Shown here in pieces: positions 1-11,442 of a DNA stretch of 64,000 nucleotides (positions are counted from its first letter, which is position 1; every line of letters starts with the position of its first letter). The stretch covers positions 21,818,243 through 21,882,242 of the forward strand of contig CM028333.1 in assembly GCA_016647705.1 (NCBI GenBank), in the 5' to 3' direction. A program made the position numbers and the translations under genes. This stretch comes from Eucommia ulmoides. Lineage: Eukaryota > Streptophyta > Magnoliopsida > Garryales > Eucommiaceae. The notes below the pieces were generated by a model. The model saw only the letters and a program-made list of their open reading frames with translations, searched no databases and had not been told where the DNA came from.

Positions 1-368
1 TAGGATCTACAATAACTTTTACTAAGACGATACTTCAAGCACACAGAACACACATGCATGAGCTTTATGCTCAACCTCAATAAACAACCAGGGGACAGAC
101 TTATCATCGGGTAATGGCCCAGATGGGCCATGATGTATTTTCATCGCCACGGCGGTGGCTTGCTGTTTTAAAACTTTGTTTTTCCATTGTTTGTCCACCG
201 CTCTGGTCCGATTTGACCACTTAAGGATCGTTTTAGTCTCTTTTCACCCCAAATACCTGTTTTATGACAAAAAGAATATAAAAGAATTAAAACGTGATAA
301 AATGTACTAAACATACTCGAAAATTAATAAGTTCAATTTGGAAATAGATATATAATTTACACCTATCA
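1..368 (-). mobile_element. Truncated Athila-like LTR retrotransposon fragment
   Basis: Read on the minus strand, the piece begins at 368 with TGATAGGTGTAAATT, the same start as the LTRs at 48540 and 51949, and follows LTR-like sequence to about 130. It then switches to sequence that matches the internal region of the 48540-53566 element at about 50655-50775. The rest of the LTR and the first part of the internal region are missing, so the copy is internally deleted. It runs off the left edge. The family link comes from direct comparison inside the window. Confidence 0.7.
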
Positions 369-563
369 GTTTCAGTGCCTTTTTCTTGACTTGATTGTGT
401 TTGCTACTTATAATAATGTAATTCTTGCAACATTGCACTTTGTATCCCCCTTCAGTATCCATATAATTTTGCATCCGTTTTTGTTAATCACAAAATTATA
501 TTTTCAATAAGGACATGTGACCTTATAATGACCAATCTTATTGCAAAATTAACATTTATATTT

Positions 564-1320
564 CTAGTGGTCATTATTTCTTCTAGTATGAATATTCGCA
601 TGTGATATAGATAATTTATCATTTTTGGACAATGCTAATCTATCATTGGCAATATAATGAGAAAGATTAGACGATGAGGCATAACATCCATTGCAATCAA
701 TAATTATCTTAGAATCAATTTTTTTATATTTTTCAACAATGGAGTTAAGTTCCAATTTTGATTTTTTGGGATCTTTTTTCAAATATTCAAAATTTATTTC
801 CAAATAAGATTTTGTCGAAGTAACATTTTCAAAATTATTTTTTGAATATTGTACTCACTTTCAAGAAATCGTATGTTTTATACAAGATTTTCTTTTTCAA
901 GATCATTTTTTACTTCATTATATCTCTTTCGAAGACTTCTAAAATTTAAGACATCAGTTTCAAAAATTCATTTTCATTTTCAAAATATTCAACTTTATCA
1001 ATCAATTTATTTATTTTCAAGACATCATCACAAAATTATTTTGTTTTCCACTAGTTTTCTAAATCAAAATGTAATGTTGATTTTTTTAAACCATTTTCTT
1101 TATTTTTAAATAAATTAATTTTTCTTTTCAATTTAAAATTCTCTTTAGCCAAACATTGAGTAAGGATTAATAAATTGTTTTTTGCAGTATATGTTGCTTC
1201 ATCATCACCATCATCATTATCATCTCTACCATTTGTACTACACTTGTATCATTGACTATAGGTCTTTTAAAATTAAAATTCTCAATGAGTATAAAAGATA
1301 TAGAAGATTGTACCTTTTAA
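564..1320 (-). pseudogene. Decayed gag-like coiled-coil region
   Basis: On the minus strand, short frames broken by several stops encode Lys/Glu/Asn-rich helical sequence with heptad-like leucines (for example KINKLIDKVEYFENENEFLK, and the 79-residue frame at 564-803). This resembles the coiled-coil linker in Gag of SIRE-like copia elements, such as the frames at 3222-3602 and 9257-9868 here. No zinc knuckle or protease can be read. The assignment rests on composition and resemblance only. Confidence 0.3.
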
Positions 1321-2574
1321 CCAAAGTTGTTTGGTTCATTTTCTTTCTTTGATGCATTCCAATTGTAGTTGTCTTTCATATCCATTTATTTTCACAGTAA
1401 AGAGCGTGACAGGTTTTTGATCTTTTCTACGAAGGGGTTATGCACGATCTCGTGGATACCAATCGTAGGACCTCAAGCCCCGCCACTCAAGTATCCTAAA
1501 ACAAATTGGTGTTAGAAAGGTCGTACAGCCTAGCCTTTTAATCCATTCAGCAATGCATATAAGCGCCTACAATATTTGACTGTGACTTGACCCATCTCCC
1601 AAACCTCTGTCACGGGACAATTGTTGTCAATACCTGACCAATATCAAACTCTATATAGTACTAAAGGGTTTATCATTTAGGAAAATATGGATGCAATGCA
1701 ATTGTGCTCATGCATTCAAAGAGTGTATAATATAAAAATAATACGGAAAGTAGGAAGCAAATATAGGTACAGAAAAAAAAAATATGGGGAGGGAAAACAA
1801 ATATATTTACAAAAAGAAAAATCCATCACAACTTACACTTATTTATAAAATGGAAGAAAAATATAACAAAATAAAATACAAAATTTAGACTTGGATTATT
1901 TGACTTATTTGGACATTTTAGGTTTGACTCTCTAATTATCCCCAGTGAGTAGCCAAATAACAAGCCCTGGATTTTCGAAAGGTTAAGACATATGAGATAG
2001 TAAAGTGTAAAGAGAATGATTTTTTTTAAAAGCATCAATTTTCTCATAAAAGTACTTAGGTTATTTAAAAAAAAAAACAAATAAGGAGAAGCCACCTAGT
2101 ATTGAGTTTAATTGGTATGCTAGGTTACTAAATTGTTTTAGAAAAAAATAATTTAAAAGGCCTAAGTAAAATTGACTCCCTAAACATGGTCAAACTAAAG
2201 ATTCATTTAAAGAATTTAGGGTATCGGCTATGCTCGGGGAAGGTGTTAGGCACCCCAAGGTGCCCATTAAAAAATAGTACCCTATCCAATTAAGTCCAAT
2301 AAGTTTAAATCTGAATGTATTATTTTATTTTTGAAATCTTTTACCTTTTGTTAGGAAAACTCTTTTTTCGGACATTTTTCAAATAAAAATAGGATAATAT
2401 TTTGAAATGTTTCCCTTATATAACCTCTTATCAAATATTAAGAGATTTGACAAGGATGGTCTCCGGAGTGATTTAATGTGATGAATCTTAATATTAGGCT
2501 AAGTCGGTGACTAAATCTAGGTTGGTTTTTAGAAGCAAAAAATATTTGAAAAGAAAAAAGATTTTTTTTACTCC

Positions 2575-2578
<4 letters not shown>

Positions 2579-2639
<61 letters not shown>
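2579..2639. repeat. (TA)n microsatellite
   Basis: About 30 uninterrupted AT dinucleotides. It creates an artificial Ile-Tyr repeat in one frame, which is not a protein. Confidence 0.97.
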
Positions 2640-2642
<3 letters not shown>

Positions 2643-3221
2643 ATCTTTCTATTTTTTACTTTTTTATTTTTAAAGGTTTGAAGACTCTCTTCTATTTTGT
2701 TTTTATTTGAGAAGATGTGAGATGACGTTTATCTCTAGTTTATCTATTTATGACTATATTACTATCCATTACTCTATTTTTACTTATATTTTTGGGACAG
2801 ATCTTCCTTTTTTTTAATCCTTTTATTTTAATTTTTAATTTTAATTTTTTTTGGGAAGATATTTCTTTTTTTATTTTATTTTATTTTTTTAAAAAAATAA
2901 ATGAATTGGAAGCTCTCTTTTATTTAGTTTTTATTTTTTTTTGCACTTTCTTTTTGAAAAATAAAATATTAGAAAACCCTTATTTGTTTTTTTTATTTTT
3001 GAAAGAGAAAAAAGATTGAAAAAATCTTTTGTAGAAATTTTTTTTTTTTTTTTTAGTAAAAGACAAAAATGATTTATGAAGATTTTTTTAGTGAGTTTTT
3101 TTTATTAGGAAAGAACAAAACGTATTTTTTAAAATATATATTTCTTGAATTTTATTTTTTAATTCCTCACAGACTTGAGTTTTAAAAGATTTATATTTTT
3201 TATGCCTAAAGTTGAGAATGT

Positions 3222-3602
3222 ATGAAATTGATGAAATATGACGTGAATAAAAAAGAAAAAAAATTATTATTTATGTATATCCTATTAGGGAAGTGTTTTC
3301 CTAAACCCATTATTTTAAAATTTCACACATCTTGGGAAATTAAGAACAACGATAATGACAACAGAAAATCAAGTAAGGGAAAGAAGAAATCCATGAAAAA
3401 AATAAGAGATTATTCAAATTTGGGTAGCTTTGAAACATCAAGCAGTAATGAAGAATCAATGATACTTGTCGTAATAGCTCTTGGGAATGAGGTACCTAAA
3501 TATTCTAGTTATTGTCCTTCAAATTTTGATGAATTATTTGAGGTATATCATGAACTTTTAAGTGATTATAAAAATCAGTGTTCAATAACAAGTGCCTTAT
3601 AA
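3222..3602 (+). pseudogene. Gag fragment of the old copia element
   Basis: A 126-residue frame with Lys-rich and Ser/Glu-rich segments and the stretch SNFDELFEVYHELLSDYKN. This resembles the linker between Gag and its zinc knuckle in SIRE-like copia proteins. Helical frames continue with stops to about 3680. At about 3900-4000 comes FKCNIVRHIIRNY, which looks like a destroyed zinc knuckle, followed by KDKQVWILKET, a position where intact relatives usually read KQ-W-P-K. No Gag function can remain. Confidence 0.55.
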
Positions 3603-4089
3603 AGTATTATAATTTCATTAAACCAACAGATTGAAAAATATGAAGATAAAAATACTTTTCTTAAAAATCAAGTTTCAAAATATATCCCATAGTTTTAGAA
3701 AATGAAAATAATGAATTGAAATCCAAAGTTAAGGAAATTCTATTGTTTTAAAAATTACAAGTAGTGAGAATAATTTTAAAAAACAAAATTGGGAAGTTCT
3801 AGAGGTATTTTTGACAAAGTTAGTCTTGGATTTCAGAAAAATATTAAACAAATGAGATTTAAAAAATTCTTTTATGAAATTAAGAAAGTTGAGAAATTTT
3901 TTAAATGTAACATTGTAAGGCATATTATAAGAAACTATTTTCAACCAAAATCTAAAGATAAGCAGGTATGGATTCTTAAAGAAACAAAGATTGCTCCAAA
4001 TAACATGATAGAAATTTCGTAGATTGGGTACTAATTAGGAACTATTTGAGGTGCTCCTTCCAGGTTAATCTCAAAGCATCTGTATGGAA

Positions 4090-6560
4090 GGACAAATGAT
4101 TTCTAGATAGTGGCTGTTATCGATACATGACGGGGGATAAAACTAAATTTGCTACTTTGACACCTAAAGATAGAGGTCATATGACTTTTGGAGGCAATGA
4201 TTGGGGCAAGATTGTTGGTATAGGTAATCGGTAATTCTTCTACTATTATTGAAGATGTTCTATTAGTTGATGATCTTAAACACAATTTGCTTAGTATAAG
4301 TCAATTGGGTGATAGAGGTTAAAATGTTATCTTTAATAAAAATAAGTGCATTATTAAGAGTAAGAAAGGTGATAACATATTACTTGTTGCATCATGATTT
4401 CAAAATATTTATATTTGTTCATTTGATGATTTTATATCTAAAAATTTATAACGTTTAAATGCATTTTCTAAAAATAGTTGGTTGTGGCATTGACGTCTTG
4501 GGCATACTAGCAAGAAATTACTTTCTAGTTTATCTAAGAAAAATCTTGTCTGTGGTCTTCCTGATATTAAATTTGTTAAGGCTAAGATTTGTGATGTATG
4601 CCAACTGAGGAAGCAAGGCAAGTCATCTTTTAAGAAGAAAATACATACATCTACTTCTAAGTCGCTTGAATTGTTACACTTAGATTTGTTTGGTCCCAAT
4701 CCCATTGCTAGTTTGGGAGGACAATTTTATGCATTTGTCATAGTAGATGATTTATATATATATAAATGGGTATTCTTTATGACTAATAAAAGTGACGTGG
4801 CCTTTGCATTCATAAAGTTTTATAAACGTGTTTAGAATGAAAAATAATCTTGTATTATTAACATCCATAGTGATAGAAGTAGAGAGTTCAAGAATGATGA
4901 AATTGATAGTTATTGTGATGAGCATGGATACTTTCATAATTTTTATACTCCCAGAACTCCACAACAAAATGAAGTCGTTGAAAGAAATAATAGGATGCAC
5001 CCTGACTATGCTTGATGAAAATAGTCTTCCTAAATACTTTTGAACCGCAGCTATAAGTACTGCTTGCCATGTTATTAATGGAGTATCTAGCCAAAAATGT
5101 TTTAATGAAATATCTTATGAGATTTGGAACGACAAAACCCCAAATATATCATATTTCAAATTCTTTGGTTGCAAATGCTTTATTTTTAATGATAAAGATA
5201 ATTTGGAAAGGTTTATGCCAAATCTGATTAGGTATTTTTCTTGGGCTTGCTTTGAATAGTAAAGTATATAGAGTTATAATAAAAGATCTTTAGTTGTTAA
5301 AGAGTCTATGAATGTTGTTTTTGAAGAGGTAAATTTTTGTCGAGAAAGGATTTCGATTAAGATGATGAATGTATGATGACAAAGTAGAAGGACCAAGGAA
5401 CTGAATCTAGAAAAGAATCATCATATTCTCCTGAAAAGTCACCATATGCTGAGGAATTAACAACTCCAGAAGCTATAAAAATAATTCCAGGTCATTCGGT
5501 GAAAGAAATCACTAGCAGCTTTGAAAAAGATGTATGTACTAAGTCTTCCCTTAGATAGGTTATTAATATTTACTTTCTTTCTCAAATTGAGCCTAAAAAT
5601 ATTGATGAAACTTTAACCGATGAATCATGGATTTGAACCATGTAAGAAGAATTACTTCAATTTGAGAGAAATAAAGTCTGGTCTCTAGTTCATAAACCTG
5701 ATTTTTTATTCTGTTATTGGTACTAACTGTGTTTATCACAATAAAAATGATAAAATAGGAATAGTAATTAGAAATAAAGTAAGATTAGTAGAATAAAGCT
5801 ATAATCAAGAAGAGGGCATAGACTATGATGAAACCTATGCTTCTGTTGCAAGATTAGAAGCTATAAAAATGTTATTAGCTTTTGATAATTCTCGTGATTT
5901 TAAATTATTTCAAATGGATATCAAAAGTGTTTTACTAAATGGTTTTATTGCTGAAGAGGTTTACGTCAAACAACCACCAGGTGTTGAAAATAATAAACTT
6001 CCTGATAATGTTTTTAAATTATGTAAAACTTTTTATAGTTTCAAACAAGCTCCTAGAGCCTGATATGAGAGATGAAGTAGATATTTAATTGAAAAGGGTT
6101 TTCGACGTTGAATTAGTGGTATTACACTTTTTATTAAACAAACTTATACAAACATCCTATTAGTCCAAATTTACGTGGATGATGTTATATTTGGATCCAC
6201 TAAATAAAATGTTTTTCAACTCAATGTAGGTTGAGTTTTAAATGAGCTTGATGGGAGAATTGACATTTTTCCTTGGGCTTAAAATTAAGCAAATAAAGGA
6301 TGAGATTTTTGTCAATCAAGCCAAGTATGTCAAAGAGCAACTAAAGAAATATGGATTGAAATGTGCTAAAGAATATAAAACTCCTATTTCAACAATAACT
6401 AAACTTGATAAGGATGAAAATGGTAAAAATGTTTTCACTCAAATATCATCCACATACTTTAGACGGCAAACAATACAACAGACAATACTTAATGAAAACA
6501 TCATTATCTCTCTCCTTTGTTGTCTCAAACCATTATTTAAGTGTAAACATTTACATCATT
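4090..6560 (+). pseudogene. Copia Pol remnant: protease, integrase, reverse transcriptase
   Basis: Conceptual reading across frames gives a protease-like LDSGCYRYMTG near 4100 and a GAG-pre-integrase/integrase zone (CDVCQLRKQGKSS, then LLHLDLFGPNP) at about 4480-4700. A degraded integrase end (ISTACHVINGVSS) follows at 5050-5200. Reverse transcriptase is readable at 5815-6060 (EGIDYDETYASVARLEAIK, then FQMDIKSVLLNG), with the YVDD active-site box at about 6172-6183 and GELTFFLGLKIKQ at about 6254. Stops and frame changes separate every domain. The reading ends at 6562, where the nested element is inserted. Confidence 0.85.
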
Positions 6561-6562
6561 AA

Positions 6563-8952
6563 TGTTGATCTTAAGATTTTGATGAATAATTAAATATTGA
6601 TATTTTTTGTAGAACTAATGGTTTAATTAAGTGTTTCAGTTTATTAATTTCAATGAAGATATTATCATGAAGTAATTGTAAAGGATGCAGAGACAATGCA
6701 GAAAAGATAACATCATGAAGAAATTGTGAATGATGCAGAAATGGATACTAAGAGATTGAAGATTTCGAAGAATCTAGGTGAAAACAACTCTAATCTATTT
6801 TTACTCTTAATGTATCCTGATTAAGATCATATACGACACGAAAACGATTTTATGTTTATGTGTATTTTGATAGGATCCTAATTAGTGAAATTATTTGCTC
6901 ATATGTGTAATTGAAAAAGAAATAAAGATAATTGATTAAAATTGAATTTAATTATTTAGTGAAGTTAATTGAGAAAAGAAATCGGTTAAAGGGGCAAAAA
7001 CGTCGATGACAATGAATTCAAAATGAATTAAGAAGAGGATTCTGACATTGGTAAGTCGATAGGTAAGTCGACCGATGCATAGAATATGAAGTCTCTGAAT
7101 CTCTAGATCGACAAATAGGTCGACTTATGAAACTCTCTGTATTATCCAGTCGACAGGTGATAGATGGGCGGTCGACCGATGAGCAAAACAATTTTGGCTT
7201 GGCTAGTATCCTAAATCGAGCAGTTGACTTATGGGTGTTAGTTGGTCGACTAATGAGTCTATTTCAGGTTTAGAGAATTTCAAGCATTCTGATCAAATAG
7301 TAGCTGTTATTAGCCGTTTATGGTTGAGATATAAGAGAAATTTTAGGGATATGATAATATTAAAGATATATCATTGATATTTTTTTCATCCCTATAAATA
7401 TGGTTCATATATTTTGGTTATTTCTCAAATTGGTTCATATAATTCTTTCTATCCTATCGATTTGAGTTTGAGAAATATTTGAGGGACTAATTTTAATGTT
7501 TTGAAAGCTATAATTAAGTCAAATACACGTAAAATAAAAGATAATGATATAGGGGGTCTATAGGTGCTTTTTAGATACTTATCATTTAAAAACTAGCCGT
7601 TGGAGGGCTTGTTTCAATTCTTAATATATAAACTTGCGGATTTCACATAACATTGATATCACATGAAGAACTATTCAGTTCATAAGATTTTATAAGAGTA
7701 ATCATTTTGATATTATTTTGGGAGATCAAGTTGTGAGATTAATTATTGAGGAGTTCTTGAGTTAAAGCACTGATTGTGTAAGCGTCATCGAGTTGAGTTG
7801 TCTAGCGTTCCAATCTATAATTCTTCGATGTTATCCGCGTGAGATCTTTCCAAACTATTAATCTTCACTGTATATTTATTTTTCTATATTTGCTTGGTTG
7901 ATAAGATCTTGATAAAATCGTTTTCTTAACTTTAAATCGCATAAAAATATTTTAAAATGATTTTTGGTGAAAATCTTATTACATACTTATTTGTGTGCTA
8001 TTCATATTTATCCTAATCAGATTTTTATATTTTCTTGGTAAAAGTGTTCCAAGCATATTCTTAATTGTGTCTATTGCTATCATTGTTTGCTTGGTTAATT
8101 GATTGTATGAGAAATCGTTTTTTGAATTTTGAAAGCATAAAAATTCTTTTAAAATGATTTGTGAGATAATCTGATTACATGCTCAATTTTATACTAGCCA
8201 CATTATTTTTATAATCAGATTTTTATTTCCTTACTTAATTCTATTACAAGTAATTATCAGGACATTAATCGAGTTTAAATTAATTTGAAATGGTAGAAAC
8301 TCCAAGTGGGAAAAACTTACCAATTTCTTGTAATTGGTGAGTTGTATGTTGATTAGGTACTATTGGGAGTATCTAATCTGAGGTAGCTGGATTTCAATCT
8401 CTTCCGATAAAGAGATTGAGGTGTTAATTATTTCTTGATTGAATTTGTGAGTGATTTTGTAAAGGTTCCATCCTTACCTTGGAAAAGGATAGTTGGAGTG
8501 TTTCTGTGAGGTTTTTATTCCTTAACCTAAAGTATAAAAAGAATTAGGATATTCTTGAGCCTGTAAAAAGTATAGGTTATTCTTGAACCTGGGAAAAAGA
8601 ATTTGTAAAGGTTTATTTTGAGCCTATGAAAAGAATCTTTGTGAGGATTTGGTTCCTACTTTTAAAAGGATCTTGAGTTTAGTGGGTGCGAATCTCCGTG
8701 GGGCTCGGAGGATTGGATCAGCCAAGAATAGCTTGATGAGCCAAGATATATCGTGGTCTGCTCCCTTATTTATTTTACTTATATTGTTGTTTGATGTGCA
8801 TCTAGTTGATAACACATATTCGTTGCTATAAAGATAATAATTAATTTTAGGATAAAATTAGTTGTTTGAATTTTTGAAGTTTTATTATTATTCTGATAAT
8901 TTTTTAATACTAGCCAATTCACCCCCCTCTTGGGTAGCTTACTGGGTCAACA
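6563..8952 (+). repeat. 5' LTR of the 6563-15589 element
   Basis: Starts TGTTGATC and ends GGGTCAACA. It aligns along its length with the 3' LTR once the nested solo LTR is removed. It carries a cluster of GTCGAC-centred palindromes at about 7040-7260. The long T/A-rich body and the late CACCCCCCTCTTGGGTAGC box near the end are shared with the LTRs at 11443, 15998, 24327 and 27022. Confidence 0.92.
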
Positions 8953-8954
8953 AT

Positions 8955-8966
8955 TGGTGTCAGAGC
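8955..8966 (+). other. Primer-binding site, tRNA-iMet type
   Basis: TGGTGTCAGAGC lies two bases after the LTR end. The usual plant copia site is TGGTATCAGAGC, complementary to the 3' end of initiator tRNA-Met, so this copy has one change. Confidence 0.85.
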
Positions 8967-9256
8967 TAGTTTTAGCTTGATTAGACTTAACATCCTAGCT
9001 AAACCGGTCACGTGCACACACCATGGATGATGTGTTTTGTGTATCCTTTTTTGATAGTGGTAAATTCGTATATGAAAATATGGTTTATGATTCTTGTAAT
9101 TCTTGTGCTAGTGATGGAGATGATGATAATGAAAATGTCCATATTGTTATAGAAAAATGACTTTCTTTCATATTACTTTTTACTAAAGAAAGTTTGAGTT
9201 TAAAAAGAAAAATTGATTCTTTTGAAAATTGTGGAAAAAGTGTCTGAAAATCTAAA

Positions 9257-9868
9257 GTGGATGATTATTGTGGTACAAAAGAATTTTCGGATGTTATTTT
9301 TGAAATTAATAATTTGCTCTCTAAAGTGGATTCTCTTGAAAATGAAAACAGAGTTTTAAAAAATAATTTTGATATGATTTCTAGGCAAATGTCAGATCTT
9401 GTTTCCAAAATTGATTTACTTAAGAAAATTTTTGAAAAATCAAAATTCAACCTTAAGACTGTTTCAAGATATTCTAAGAATGATTTTTCTAGGCAAAGTG
9501 GATATGTTTCATCGTCTCATCTTTCATCACAAGCCCGCGATAGTTTTGTTGGTATTGTTAGAAATGATTCTTGTTTTACATCTAGTGCTCTCTGTTGTAA
9601 ATTAGATTTGAGATGTTATTATTGTAATAAGGTTGGGCATTTTAAAGTATCATATCCGTTTCGGAACCCTACGTTTATGTCTAATAAGGACGAATCCAAA
9701 ATGAAATGGATACCAAAGAGAACTATAGAAATGTCTTGTGTAGAATTACATAATGTCGAAAGTGGACCTGAAGGAACAAACAAAGAAGTTGTATCAAAGC
9801 TAAAACAAGAAGTCAAAGATCCACAAGCGACGCGTGCAAAGCGGAAAGATGCATCAAAGACAATGTGA
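9257..9868 (+). CDS. Gag-like fragment of the non-autonomous copia element
   Basis: A 203-residue frame beginning MDDYCGTKEF. Residues about 12-70 form a Leu/Lys/Glu-rich coiled-coil stretch. A CCHC zinc-knuckle relic, CYYCNKVGHFKVSY, follows at about residues 119-132. The pattern C-x2-C-x4-H-x4-C has lost its last Cys (now Tyr), so metal binding is doubtful. KMKWIPKRT after it matches the K-W-P-K signature downstream of the knuckle in SIRE-like Gag. The upstream Gag core is absent and the frame ends in Lys-rich sequence. Related debris continues to about 10167. It is part of a transposon, not a host gene. Confidence 0.65.
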   Translation: MDDYCGTKEFSDVIFEINNLLSKVDSLENENRVLKNNFDMISRQMSDLVSKIDLLKKIFEKSKFNLKTVSRYSKNDFSRQSGYVSSSHLSSQARDSFVGIVRNDSCFTSSALCCKLDLRCYYCNKVGHFKVSYPFRNPTFMSNKDESKMKWIPKRTIEMSCVELHNVESGPEGTNKEVVSKLKQEVKDPQATRAKRKDASKTM

Positions 9869-11442
9869 AATTACAAAGAAGCTACAAGCGAAATGTGCAA
9901 AGAGAAAAGATTCGTCAAAGCCAAGGTAGAACATCACCAGGAATCCGCAAGTGATAAGAGCAAATGAAAATATCAGAAATCAAGTGGCGTCAAAAGTTGA
10001 GAGGATACAGACAGGTCAAGAGAAATTATGCACCCAAAGCAATCATGAGTATAAATGAGGTAAAAAGTAAAGTTGTCTTGAAAGATATAAAAGGACTCCT
10101 AATCCCTCACGGTTTAAATTTATTAAAGTTTTTAAAGAGGGAGATTCTCGACTTTCCAAATAGATAAGTTGGTAATGGTTTCTAAGACTTATTTTAAATG
10201 ACGCGTTACTTGTTGTCTTAGAAATATTACATGGTGATCATAAGAATAATATTTAGTTAAAGTGTATTAACATATTTTTGTAATGTGCTTATATCGAGTA
10301 GTTATCATGTGTTTGATTTTGAAATATGTTATGTGATTTAGAAAATAAATTAAGTTGAATTGAGCTCACCTTGAATTATTAAAATGCATGATAATGTATA
10401 ATGATTTATTTGATCAGGACTAATCATGCTCTAATTATATGCCTACGTGGAATTATATTGTTAACTAATACTAGTTTATTGATGAAATATTTATCACTAA
10501 GTAATGCTTGATAAAATCAGTACTAATTATGACCCTACCAGTTGGCATCCCATATGAATTTTAGATTACATGATTGGTATCATTTTATGAGATCATATTA
10601 ATCTACTTTTGATACCATATATACGATCACCAGAATATATATGATATTTTAATCTGTTACATATGGAAATATAGGCATTAAGTGTTTAGCATACAACTAA
10701 TATCTCTTGTTCTATAAAATGATTATTATTCTAAAATAGAGTTGAAATTTTATGAGAGAAATATGCACTTATCCATATTTATGCATGCACTAGATTTGTG
10801 TTGGTAAATTTTCATTGAGATATGCTTTTTATTCTAGTGCGTTAAAGATCACATGTTTTGTTTCTATAAAGGGAAGACGTTATTTGGTATCATTAGTAAG
10901 GCATGCAGACTTAACTGAAATTATATGATTACATGCTATATTATTAAAATATTTTGATTGCCTCAGGATTATTCTCCTATGCATGAATTTGTTTGTTTAC
11001 AATTATTTAGGGGAAGAAGTTTTTATAAGTGGGGCAATAATGTGTTATGCTTAAATTGAAAAAGATGATATTGAAGATTTTGATACTTTTGATTAGTTTG
11101 TTATACTCACTAAATCTCTAGCGAAAAATTAGAATTCATGATATTTGCCTAGAGTAGTGATATTTTTGGTTTCCCCTCCCCAATTTTTTTTGAGATGACA
11201 AAGGGAGAGAATTAGTTAATATTTTAATGAATATCTTAAGGGGAAGCTTGAATTATTTGAATATCTTAAGGGGGAGTTTATTGTATATTGAAATTTGTGC
11301 CTTGTTAAAAATCTTATGATTATCTTCATTACTATGCTTTAACGAGTTAAAGAACTTGTCCTCGGATTTAGGGGGAGTGCGGTTACATTATTATTTTGAA
11401 GAAAACATCAAACTTAATTGTCATTATCAAAATAGGGGAGAT
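9869..11442 (+). other. Noncoding internal region of the copia element
   Basis: Apart from a 67-residue frame of gag-linker debris (9964-10167, also recognisable in reverse at about 31142-31200), no protease, integrase, reverse transcriptase or RNase H is readable. The 3' half has repeated purine runs (AAGGGAGAGA near 11200, AAGGGGGAGT near 11270), ending in the polypurine tract just before 11443. Confidence 0.7.

Larger units (their letters stand above)
369..3221. other. Decayed AT-rich intergenic DNA
   Basis: No intact gene is visible. The stretch holds a decayed gag-like region (564-1320, separate entry), a TA microsatellite (2579-2639) and long T-rich tracts at 2800-3170. A motif at about 2235-2265, GGAAGGTGTTAGGCACCCC, resembles sequence I associate with plant LTR elements, but I could not delimit an element. 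Confidence 0.5.

Noticed and set aside
2507..2710. Open frame with an Ile-Tyr repeat
   Set aside because: It is a translation of the (TA)n microsatellite.
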